Position numbers and translations under genes: made by a program. Shown here in pieces: positions 1-5,077 of a DNA stretch of 5,804 nt. The DNA comes from an uncultured Sphingorhabdus sp. (GTDB lineage: Bacteria > Pseudomonadota > Alphaproteobacteria > Sphingomonadales > Sphingomonadaceae). Location of the stretch: positions 1 through 5,804 of the forward strand of contig CALMYW010000337.1 of the NCBI GenBank assembly GCA_937873665.1, written 5' to 3'. The notes under the pieces are model-generated. The model made no database searches. It had not been told where the DNA came from and worked only from the letters and a program-made list of their open reading frames with translations. Position 1 is the first letter of the stretch, and each line of letters begins with the position of its first letter.

Positions 1-58
1 CGCACGAGGGGAGGGGGGACGGATTGGCGATCAAGACGCCAACCGGAGGGCACACCCC

Positions 59-715
59 ATGAGCTCCGATCTTTGCTTCCGATCCCGCCGCGCTTTGCAA
101 CCCGATGGTCTCCGGACAATCCAGACAGCACTGCGCGCCGCCAACGAAGCCGCCAACGACGCCCGCCTGGCCGGCATCGATCCAGAGACCGACCCTGCCA
201 CCGTCTTGCTATCGCGTCACCTCGGCCGCATCGCCGCAGGAGCAGACCCTGAACAGACCTATGATGAAGACGCTTTCCTGCGCCGCAAATGCCTCGCCAA
301 GATCGACGAACTCAAATCGCGTCCCGCTTTCATCGCACTTGCGCGGCGCGGCGTCTCCTACGATCCTGAAGCGAAACGCGCCTTCCACCTCGACACCAAG
401 CGCGCGCTGCGCGCCTTCGCCCTGTTCCTCGGTCTCGAAGGCAATGAATATGACCTTCGTTCGAACCAAGCTGGGCCAGCGGTCTCGGGCGAGATCACGC
501 TCCACGCCGATCAGATCTACATCCAGATCTCGATCGGATTGATGGGTCCAGGCCGCGAAATCATGTTCCGCCGCTGCAATAGCCGCACCGACTATTGCGG
601 TCACCGCAACGGCTTTGCCGATATCGCCGCTCTCGCCGACCACCCCAAGCTCGCGAACATAATTCGCCGCGAAACGGGGTTCACCTTCCAACCCCGCCAA
701 GCGAAACTCGTCTAG
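59..715 (+). CDS. Conserved-looking hypothetical protein, 218 aa
   Basis: I do not recognise this protein. The start is supported by a Shine-Dalgarno run (CGGAGGG, 44-50) eight bases before the ATG, and codons end mostly in C or G. Residues 15-65 and 70-125 look helical and charged (Ala/Arg/Glu rich). A second part, about 140-172, alternates like beta strands (GEITLHADQIYIQISIG). It is followed by a Cys/Arg-rich patch with C173, C180 and H182, then a short helical end. No signal peptide or membrane segment is seen, so it should be cytosolic. Its stop codon overlaps the ribosome binding site of the next gene (AGGAG, 714-718), so the two are probably co-translated. It is the first complete gene of the train; whether the transcript begins here or upstream cannot be seen. 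That it is a gene is fairly sure; its function is unknown. Confidence 0.8.
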   Translation: MSSDLCFRSRRALQPDGLRTIQTALRAANEAANDARLAGIDPETDPATVLLSRHLGRIAAGADPEQTYDEDAFLRRKCLAKIDELKSRPAFIALARRGVSYDPEAKRAFHLDTKRALRAFALFLGLEGNEYDLRSNQAGPAVSGEITLHADQIYIQISIGLMGPGREIMFRRCNSRTDYCGHRNGFADIAALADHPKLANIIRRETGFTFQPRQAKLV

Positions 716-724
716 GAGCAACTC

Positions 725-1312
725 ATGGGATGGCTCTTCCTCAACCCGCACCCGCTCAGCCCCAAGCAATATCTCGACGCCCAGTTCACCTACCAACCCG
801 ACCCGGACCGGGGCCGTACCCAGTCCCTGCAGGTCGTTAAATCAACCCTGCGAGGCACCACCTATTACGCCGCCTGCGAACTCATCGACACGGGCAAAGC
901 TGCGCGCACCATTGCCGTCATCTGCAACGTCAAAATCAACCCGGCGGCCCGCGACGGGCTGACCCTGGGCTACAAAGACATGTCGGAAGACATGGGCCCG
1001 TATAATTACGACTGCCCGGCATCGATCCTCGATCTACTGAGCCCTACCGACAACGCCTATGCTCTCGAATGGCGCCAAAAATGCCGCGCCAATCTTGCGC
1101 TTACTTCACGCCAAAAGCCCAGCGACGGCGATACCATCATACTCCCCGAAGCGATGACCTTCAGCGACGGCGTTACCGAAAAAGTCTTCACCGTCACCCC
1201 ATACAAGAAAGGCATCGCCCTGCGCCGCAAGATCGACAACCAGCTCGTCAAAGTATCACACCTGATGAACCGCCCCTGGAAGATCATTCCAGCGGCAGCC
1301 ATTTCGCGTTGA
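725..1312 (+). CDS. DUF6927-like mobile-element protein, 195 aa
   Basis: The protein begins MGWLF and carries features I associate with a small alphaproteobacterial family found on plasmids and integrative elements: an early YLDAQFTY (residues 16-23), a YYAA segment (47-50), an Ala/Val-rich strand ending near N68, the motif GYKDMSEDMGP (82-92), CPASILDLLSPT (97-108), and an AYALEWRQKCR helix (111-121). The C-terminal third (135-190) looks like a small beta domain. I believe the family is named DUF6927, but the number is from memory and unverified. The biochemical role is unknown. There is no signal peptide, so it is probably cytosolic. The start is clear: AGGAG (714-718) lies six bases before the ATG, overlapping the stop of the upstream gene. 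The length is what I expect for the family, and the reading frame appears intact. Confidence 0.82.
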   Translation: MGWLFLNPHPLSPKQYLDAQFTYQPDPDRGRTQSLQVVKSTLRGTTYYAACELIDTGKAARTIAVICNVKINPAARDGLTLGYKDMSEDMGPYNYDCPASILDLLSPTDNAYALEWRQKCRANLALTSRQKPSDGDTIILPEAMTFSDGVTEKVFTVTPYKKGIALRRKIDNQLVKVSHLMNRPWKIIPAAAISR

Positions 1313-1340
1313 CAATCCCCAACAATTTCGGCGACATCCG

Positions 1341-1556
1341 ATGACCGACAAACAACAATCACCCAAACGAAAGAAACTCTGCAGCATCGAACATGCAAAC
1401 AGAGTGGCAACTCAAGTGGCAGAACAGACCAGCACGGACACCGCAGTCGTCAAAACCGACAATCCTCTTCAACCCTATCGAGTGGTTCTCGCGCGCAACG
1501 CCCCCCCGCGCCGAATCGTCTCGCGAGTCCTGACGTGCGACGAAGCGGTTTCCTGA
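1341..1556 (+). CDS. Small basic hypothetical protein, 71 aa
   Basis: This short ORF follows the previous stop by 28 bases and has no clear ribosome binding site, so the start is uncertain. The product has a lysine/glutamine-rich head (residues 1-13), then CSIEHANRVATQVAEQT, which reads as an amphipathic helix, and an LQPYRVVLARNAPPRR segment. It resembles small plasmid-borne hypotheticals of sphingomonads, but I cannot name a family. Third-position G+C is lower than in neighbouring genes. The last 22 bases overlap the next gene, and a run of seven C (1501-1507) lies near the end, so the true C terminus could differ if that run is miscounted. A small real gene is more likely than not. Confidence 0.5.
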   Translation: MTDKQQSPKRKKLCSIEHANRVATQVAEQTSTDTAVVKTDNPLQPYRVVLARNAPPRRIVSRVLTCDEAVS

Positions 1557-2038
1557 TCCTCGCCGCGATAACCGCCTGCTCGGCCAGCGAGCCGCCGATA
1601 ACGACGCGCGGCCATGCTATCGACGCCGACACGATATCGATCCCGGTACGGCTCTCCGGGGTCGACGCTTTCGAATACCGGCAACAATGCGAGCGACCCG
1701 ACGGCACCTGCTGGACGTGCGGCCGCGACGCGCAGAACTACACTGCCCGCTTCCTGGACAACCGCACGATCAATGTCACCCTGCAGAAAGGCAAGACCTT
1801 CGACCGCTCGGTAGGGACGGTGACTGCAGACGGCCAGGATCTTGGCCTTGTCTTGATACTTGCCGGCTATGCGGTCCCGATCCCGCGCTTCCTGCGGAGC
1901 GATCCCGACCGGCTCGACGTCTACAATCGCGCATTCGACCGTGCCCGCGGAAATCGAACCGGGGGCTTCTCAGGGCAATGGACCAACCCTGAAGATTGGC
2001 GGCACGGAGCCCGACTGTCTTGCGAAACCCGCCAATGA
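1535..2038 (+). CDS. Thermonuclease (SNase)-like lipoprotein, 167 aa
   Basis: This is a staphylococcal-nuclease-fold protein, predicted to hydrolyse DNA/RNA phosphodiester bonds with Ca2+. The GTG start is chosen because it is the first available start in the frame and gives a complete lipoprotein signal: MRRSG, a hydrophobic stretch, and the lipobox ITAC with Cys15 as the acylated residue. The next residue is Ser, compatible with outer-membrane sorting. The fold motifs follow in order: AIDADTI (28-34), VRLSGVDAFE (38-47), three cysteines near the family's CxWxCG region (C52, C59, C62), DRSVGTV (90-96) and an LAGYAVP segment (109-115). By family comparison R39, E47 and R91 match the catalytic Arg/Glu/Arg and D30 and D44 the metal ligands, so it should be active. 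It overlaps the upstream ORF by 22 bases and the downstream ATG by four. No good Shine-Dalgarno is seen. An envelope-anchored nuclease on a mobile element is a known theme; its target is not deducible. Confidence 0.88.
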   Translation: MRRSGFLILAAITACSASEPPITTRGHAIDADTISIPVRLSGVDAFEYRQQCERPDGTCWTCGRDAQNYTARFLDNRTINVTLQKGKTFDRSVGTVTADGQDLGLVLILAGYAVPIPRFLRSDPDRLDVYNRAFDRARGNRTGGFSGQWTNPEDWRHGARLSCETRQ

Positions 2039-2439
2039 CGCTTTCGGAAATTCTCCTCGAAATAGCCCAAGGAAAAGCGGCCCGCCGCTCTGCGTGGCAC
2101 AACGGCCTTCATTATGTCTATCTCGATACCAATCAGGGCGTACCCGAACCATTCATCTGCCAAACCGGCACCGGCGGAACCATGAACTGGCCGCTCTTTC
2201 TGAGACGCGCCGATTGGTGCGCATCAGACTGGACAGTCGTCGATCCCGCCGATTTTCCGAAGCCTAATACGGGGCAGGCCCTCGTTCAACAGACCATGAA
2301 CGGCCGAGCGGAAACTGAGGATCAGCCGCCACCACCGGCCCGTCAGGCTCCTCGCCGACGTAAGGCGAAACCAAAGACTTCCGCACAATCCGCTGTCGCC
2401 CCAAAAACCCCGCGACGCGGCCGCGCCCCTTCAAAATGA
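2035..2439 (+). CDS. DUF2829/Tad2-like (Thoeris anti-defence 2) domain protein, 134 aa
   Basis: Residues 1-72 match the DUF2829 pattern as I know it: a starting helix MTLSEILLEIAQGK, then ARRSAW (R18, W21), a YVYL strand (27-30), a PFICQT strand (39-44), a glycine turn, and a closing segment with WPLFLRRADWCASDWTVVDP, including the conserved acidic-Trp pair D65-W66. Phage Tad2 proteins of this family bind and sequester the glycocyclic ADP-ribose signal of Thoeris defence. That activity is inferred here from the domain only. Residues 95-134 form a disordered tail rich in Pro, Lys and Arg, not part of the usual short domain, which might bind nucleic acid. The ATG overlaps the SNase stop as ATGA, so translation is probably coupled. 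An in-frame TTG 39 bases upstream has no support. Other DUF2829 proteins occur in prophages with no tested function. Confidence 0.75.
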   Translation: MTLSEILLEIAQGKAARRSAWHNGLHYVYLDTNQGVPEPFICQTGTGGTMNWPLFLRRADWCASDWTVVDPADFPKPNTGQALVQQTMNGRAETEDQPPPPARQAPRRRKAKPKTSAQSAVAPKTPRRGRAPSK

Positions 2440-2758
2440 CGCAGAGCCAGTCGAGTGCCTCGAGCATTTCCACGACACCGCGACCCGCAAGCGCATAGTA
2501 AATAGCCCTCTGGAAATCATCGCACCGGTTCCCGAGGATCCCGACAAGCTTTTCGCGGCCGTCAGGCGCATCGTCGAGAACGAGTGCGACTGCCTCACGC
2601 AATTCGCGGACCGAATAATAGGCGTCATCGATATTCATCCCGATGCAAAGCGCCGCTATCGCACGGCGCACCGGCATCACATTTGCGTCGCACGAAACGT
2701 CGCGCAGAACGATATCGAGATCGAACCCCTCACATAATTCCCGAAAATCCACACCCAT
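2264..2758 (-). CDS. Competing antisense ORF, hypothetical, 164 aa
   Basis: This is the rival explanation of the same stretch. On the minus strand the ATG (2758-2756) is preceded nine bases away by GAAAGGA (2774-2768), and further upstream by a promoter-like pair. The first 110 residues are protein-like, with amphipathic helices such as VRELREAVALVLDD and VVEMLEALDWLCVIL. The last 55 residues run antisense to the basic tail of the Tad2-like gene and look like a non-coding translation. Against it: glycine codons are mostly GGG/GGT, leucine uses TTG, CTT and TTA often, third-position G+C is about 57%, and it would interrupt an otherwise all-plus gene train. Its frame aligns codon position 3 to position 1 of the plus frame, the arrangement in which rare TTA, CTA and TCA codons leave a false open frame. 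I consider it less likely than the plus-strand reading. Confidence 0.27.
   Translation of the reverse strand: MGVDFRELCEGFDLDIVLRDVSCDANVMPVRRAIAALCIGMNIDDAYYSVRELREAVALVLDDAPDGREKLVGILGNRCDDFQRAIYYALAGRGVVEMLEALDWLCVILKGRGRVAGFLGRQRIVRKSLVSPYVGEEPDGPVVAADPQFPLGRSWSVERGPAPY
2436..2737 (+). pseudogene. Frame-disrupted small gene (or recoded/non-ATG-started ORF)
   Basis: An ATG at 2436 overlaps the preceding stop as ATGA, like other junctions here, but its frame ends at TAG 2496 after 20 codons. A different frame, open from 2300 and clearly gene-like from GAG 2444 to TAA 2737, has no ATG, GTG or TTG. It reads EPVECLEHFHDTATRKR, then LEIIAPVPEDPDKLFAAVRR, an acidic Cys pair (ECDC), and a His/Arg-rich end (RYRTAHRHH) closing IEIEPLT. 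Third-position G+C by hand count is 68 of 96, close to DUF3768, with Phe only TTC and Cys only TGC. Adding one base between 2440 and about 2450 would join the ATG to this frame and give about 100 aa. Alternatives are a CTG start at 2393, +1 recoding at AAA-TGA-C (2434-2440), or an antisense shadow of the minus-strand ORF. I know no family for it. Confidence 0.45.
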
Positions 2759-2790
2759 CGCTATCGATCCTTTCGGGATCGAACATAGCG
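2759..2790. repeat. Imperfect inverted repeat / hairpin
   Basis: CGCTAT (2759-2764) pairs with ATAGCG (2785-2790), and CGATCC (2765-2770) pairs with GGATCG (2776-2781). This leaves a 5-base loop and a 3-base bulge (2782-2784), giving 12 base pairs in total. It lies between the end of the disrupted plus-strand frame and the DUF3768 gene. No T-run follows, so it is not a standard terminator. On the minus strand it spans the -10 and the Shine-Dalgarno, so it could be an operator or a leader hairpin masking the ribosome site. Confidence 0.55.
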
Positions 2791-2811
2791 TGAACGCGCG
2801 CCCCAGGTCAA
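2782..2811 (-). promoter_or_regulatory. Candidate minus-strand sigma70-like promoter
   Basis: Reading the minus strand, TTGACC (2811-2806) is followed after 18 bases by TATGTT (2787-2782), that is 5/6 and 4/6 matches to the -35 and -10 consensus. A start a few bases later would give a leader of about 20 bases containing GAAAGGA before the ATG at 2758. It would drive the antisense ORF, or an antisense transcript against the plus-strand frame. Chance occurrence is possible. Confidence 0.3.
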
Positions 2812-2859
2812 GAGAGCAAAGAGGGGCGGGAATTGGGTATCACTTGGAGGACTAAGACC

Positions 2860-3267
2860 ATGGCGACCGCCCCGACACCACCCATCGAAACCGAACAAAA
2901 CACTGCCCGCATCGCCCAACTGAACGATGCAGCACGTCACCAACGGCTCAAGAATTCTCGAACGGTCTTCACCAGGAATCTCCTCGCGACCCTCATCGAC
3001 GACAGCTTGCCAGCTGACCAGCAAGCGCTCCGCCGCGTCCTCATCCAGTCCGCACTACTCCACAAGATGGCGACCGCCGAGTTCACCGCCGATAACGACC
3101 CGCACGGCGAACATGATTTTGGCCAGCTCGAATATGACGGGCACAAAATCTTCTGGAAGATCGACGTCTACGAAAATGACGGGAGCCTCCAGTGGGGCGC
3201 AGCAAAGCCGTGGGACGAAACCAGCAGCTACCGAATCGTCACCTTGATGCTCGCGAGCGACTACTGA
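2860..3267 (+). CDS. DUF3768 family protein, 135 aa
   Basis: Function is unknown; the family is common on alphaproteobacterial plasmids and integrative elements. Its signature is clear: TARIAQLNDAAR near the N terminus (residues 15-26), FTADNDPHGEHDFGQLE (75-91) and KIFWKIDVYEND (96-107), then the closing IVTLMLASDY (126-135). The conserved Asp/His/Glu cluster D78, D80, H82, E84, H85, D86 could suggest metal binding, but this is not established for the family. The middle part (27-70) is more variable and basic. The start at ATG 2860 is chosen because GGAGG (2846-2850) is nine bases upstream and the family homology begins soon after. A TTG at 2833 in frame would include the Shine-Dalgarno in the coding region and is rejected. 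Its TGA overlaps a downstream ATG (TGATG, 3265-3269). It is probably cytosolic. Confidence 0.9.
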   Translation: MATAPTPPIETEQNTARIAQLNDAARHQRLKNSRTVFTRNLLATLIDDSLPADQQALRRVLIQSALLHKMATAEFTADNDPHGEHDFGQLEYDGHKIFWKIDVYENDGSLQWGAAKPWDETSSYRIVTLMLASDY

Positions 3268-3308
3268 TGCAACGCGCCGCACGATTACCCCGAAGGCCGT
3301 GCCGATGA
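3267..3308 (+). other. Candidate 13-codon relay ORF between two genes
   Basis: An ATG at 3267 overlaps the DUF3768 stop as TGATG and opens a 13-codon frame, MQRAARLPRRPCR. It ends in a TGA (3306-3308) overlapping the ATG of the next gene as ATGA. A ribosome finishing DUF3768 could re-initiate, read the short ORF and hand over to the 112 aa gene. It contains a rare TTA codon and four arginines besides the C-terminal one. Such overlaps can arise by chance; the next gene also has its own weak ribosome site (AAGG, 3293-3296). Confidence 0.3.
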
Positions 3309-3643
3309 GCCGCTATTGCCTCCGCCCGCTTCCTCATCTGGGATGCCTCTACGAAATCTCCATCGGTTGGGACCAACCGCTCGGGACCTATTTCGTTGCT
3401 GCCTTCGGCCCACCTGACGACAATGGCGACCCAGCCCTGCTGCGCTGGATCGGCTCCACCTTCGCGGAAGTCACGAACCCGTCAGACGCCATCGCCTACG
3501 CACGCCCTCTGGCCGAACTACCGCACGACATCCATAAGCGTCTTCGCCTCGACCAACAAAAGGGCCCCGGTCCGAAAACCAAACCCGAAGGCGTGATATC
3601 GCTCTTCCTGCGTAAACCACCGCTCATCGCCGCGCTGTCATGA
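3305..3643 (+). CDS. Hypothetical protein, 112 aa
   Basis: I do not recognise the family. ATG 3305 is preferred over GTG 3299 because AAGG (3293-3296) lies eight bases before it and because it forms an ATGA overlap with a short upstream ORF. Residues 13-34 look like two beta strands around an IGWDQPLGTYFVAAFG core. An ALLRWIGSTF segment (44-53), a helix about 60-82 with AYARPLAELPHDIHKRL, and a lysine/proline stretch before a hydrophobic end (GVISLFLRKPPLIAALS) follow. No signal peptide is seen. Codon usage fits the neighbours. It overlaps the next gene by four bases, so expression is probably coupled. That it is a gene is likely; its role is unknown. Confidence 0.75.
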   Translation: MSRYCLRPLPHLGCLYEISIGWDQPLGTYFVAAFGPPDDNGDPALLRWIGSTFAEVTNPSDAIAYARPLAELPHDIHKRLRLDQQKGPGPKTKPEGVISLFLRKPPLIAALS

Positions 3644-4401
3644 TCTTCGAACCCACACCCAAAGTGCGCCCGTTCGCCGAAACGCCGCGCAAACTGACCA
3701 ACATTGCACGCAAGCAACAGCGCGAACGCGACGCCTTGCCATTACTCGGACCCCTGATCGCCGAGGGACAACCGACCCCCACACAGGAAATCCAGAGCTA
3801 CGCACGCCGCTGGCATCAAGCCCAAATGAACCGCCGGGCTGAGCTTGCCCAGGTCTGGAAACGCGCAAGAACACGCCTTTACAGCCTGCCCCCTGCAGCA
3901 CGCCAAACAGCACGCCGCTCCTGGAACGCAAGTCCCTATCCCAAATCAGCCTATTCCTTCGCCGACTTCATCCATTCCATCGTCACCGGCAAAACCAAGC
4001 CCGAAGACCAGCCATGGGTCAACAAAGCGCCCGTAACCTACCGCGACTTTCGCAGCGGCAGCTTCAGCGAGCTATTCTCGCCGATCCCAAGACCGCCGCG
4101 CTACGACCCGCAATCACCCTTTGCCGAACTCCCGGCGACATTCTGCGGCAACCTCGGGCATGGGATCCTCTTTCTAGAAATCGCACCCGCGTCCACAGGG
4201 CTCGAGATTACGGTCAAACCGATGTTCGAGACCGTCGAGCTTACCCGGCTCAAGCGCATCCTCGCGCCGCTATGCCCGTCGGCCGCAATCACTGCCTACC
4301 CATTTCAAGACGCAGCCAAAGAAGCCGAATTCCGCGCCCACCGCAGGCATCTCAAAACGATGAGCGACATCGCCAAAACCACCAAAGGACAAAAACCATG
4401 A
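3640..4401 (+). CDS. Hypothetical basic protein, 253 aa
   Basis: This is the longest gene of the window, and I cannot assign a family. Its ATG overlaps the previous stop (ATGA) with no separate Shine-Dalgarno, so it depends on coupling. The N-terminal half (residues 1-125) is strongly basic and probably helical: KLTNIARKQQRERD, YARRWHQAQMNRRAELAQVWKRARTR, and SFADFIHSIVTG. A proline-rich linker (148-165) with RPPRYDP follows. The second half (168-225) is more beta-like: a GILFLEIAPAS strand, LEITVKPMF, then a VELTRLKRIL helix and an AAITAYPF strand. A basic helical end closes it. The layout suggests a nucleic-acid-contacting arm plus a small alpha/beta domain, but that is inference. No catalytic motif, signal peptide or membrane segment is visible. 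It overlaps the DUF736-like gene downstream by four bases. Confidence 0.78.
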   Translation: MIFEPTPKVRPFAETPRKLTNIARKQQRERDALPLLGPLIAEGQPTPTQEIQSYARRWHQAQMNRRAELAQVWKRARTRLYSLPPAARQTARRSWNASPYPKSAYSFADFIHSIVTGKTKPEDQPWVNKAPVTYRDFRSGSFSELFSPIPRPPRYDPQSPFAELPATFCGNLGHGILFLEIAPASTGLEITVKPMFETVELTRLKRILAPLCPSAAITAYPFQDAAKEAEFRAHRRHLKTMSDIAKTTKGQKP

Positions 4402-4730
4402 AAATCGGACATTTCGCGCTCGCGAGCAACGGAGAACTGACAGGCACGATCGACCATCACGGCGCCCGGAAGGAGCTCACCTTGAAGCCGCTCGCCGCGA
4501 CAGCGGGGCCTAGCCACGAGATCCTCGTCTCGGGCCGCAGCACCAATCCTGCCAGCCATGTCTGGGCAGCCAACGCCGGCCAGTTCAGAGCCCGCCTGGC
4601 CCTCAACAACGGCGCGAATACCCTCTACCTCTCGCTACAACCAACCGGCGATGGCGGCTATGCAATCCATTGGCAGCGCCCCAGCTCCGCCGAAAACCGC
4701 GCCGCACGGACTCCAGAGCGCGCCCGATGA
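4398..4730 (+). CDS. Divergent DUF736-like protein, 110 aa
   Basis: Function is unknown; DUF736 is a small family widespread on alphaproteobacterial mobile elements. The beginning MKIGHFALASNGELTGTI (residues 1-18) and the end LYLSLQPTGDGGYAIHWQRP (76-95) match the family's first and last strands and its WQR signature. They also match the canonical copy at 5078-5605 (YIAMFAKGDGEYAIAWQRP). The middle (40-72) is divergent: the family's usual Trp-containing core is replaced by SHVWAANAGQFRARLALNN. A short Arg/Ala tail follows. AAAGGA (4384-4389) is eight bases before the ATG, and the start overlaps the previous stop as ATGA. The ORF stays open upstream in the same frame, but homology fixes the start here. 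Confidence 0.82.
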   Translation: MKIGHFALASNGELTGTIDHHGARKELTLKPLAATAGPSHEILVSGRSTNPASHVWAANAGQFRARLALNNGANTLYLSLQPTGDGGYAIHWQRPSSAENRAARTPERAR

Positions 4731-4936
4731 CCCGTCGCCGCAAACAGATAATCATGACGCTTACCGTCTCGGTTCCGACATGGCTGACAGCCGCCGAAGC
4801 CCGCCGCGAGGTACGCAGCCGTATCGATCATCAAGCCGCCTTTCTCACAGGGAAATATGACGGCGAAACGTGGCGCGACCTCTATCCGCCCAACGACGTG
4901 AAAGTCCGCTCGATCAGGCCGCCAAGCCGCAGCTGA
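4727..4936 (+). CDS. Small hypothetical protein, 69 aa
   Basis: The ATG overlaps the stop of the preceding DUF736-like gene (ATGA). A second in-frame ATG at 4754 (MTLTVSVP) is an alternative start, since the first nine residues are mainly Arg/Lys. The core WLTAAEARREVRSRIDHQAA (20-39) is a clear amphipathic helix. It is followed by KYDGETWRDLY and a closing VKVRSIRPP motif. I associate a helix of the type LTxxEARREVxxxI ending in KVRxIRP with small conserved hypotheticals of alphaproteobacterial elements, but know no name or function. It is the last gene before the 141-base leader of the next DUF736 gene. Confidence 0.68.
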   Translation: MTRRRKQIIMTLTVSVPTWLTAAEARREVRSRIDHQAAFLTGKYDGETWRDLYPPNDVKVRSIRPPSRS

Positions 4937-4964
4937 TCCCAGTCCTGACGCACTCTTCGAACCT

Positions 4965-5000
4965 CTGCGGGGCAAGCCCGCAGGTCGGCCTGACGGCCGA
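4965..5000 (+). promoter_or_regulatory. Tandem hairpins in the leader of DUF736
   Basis: Two perfect hairpins sit one base apart. CTGCGGG (4965-4971) pairs with CCCGCAG (4977-4983) around a 5-base loop. TCGGCC (4985-4990) pairs with GGCCGA (4995-5000) around TGAC. They lie in the 141-base gap between two genes, followed by a purine-rich stretch with nine G in a row (5008-5016) and the GAGGAG ribosome site (5065-5070). There is no T-run, so they are more likely an mRNA processing or stabilising element, or a Rho-type or incomplete terminator, than a classical intrinsic terminator. I see no convincing promoter in this gap. Confidence 0.55.
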
Positions 5001-5077
5001 GAGGGAAGGGGGGGGGAAGAAGATGATCGGACAAGGGGTTCGGTCAGATTCCAACTGTTCCCACGAGGAGAAAGTCA

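Noticed and set aside
209..796. Minus-strand ORF of 195 codons
   Set aside because: Lies entirely antisense to the 218 aa gene and the start of the next one; hydrophobic, Ala/Val/Glu-rich shadow translation with no start signals.
1309..1336. TTGACA (1309-1314) as a promoter for the small 71 aa gene
   Set aside because: No acceptable -10 hexamer at 16-18 bases, and the hexamer overlaps the previous stop codon; probably chance.
1996..2034. TTG start adding 13 residues to the Tad2-like protein
   Set aside because: No ribosome site, it would enlarge the overlap with the SNase gene, and the DUF2829 pattern begins at the ATG of 2035.
2833..2859. TTG start for DUF3768
   Set aside because: It would place the GGAGG ribosome site inside the coding region; ATG 2860 has correct spacing.
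4014..4397. Upstream in-frame extension of the short DUF736 protein
   Set aside because: The extension is an out-of-frame shadow of the 253 aa gene, rich in Arg/Pro/Gln, while the family starts at ATG 4398.
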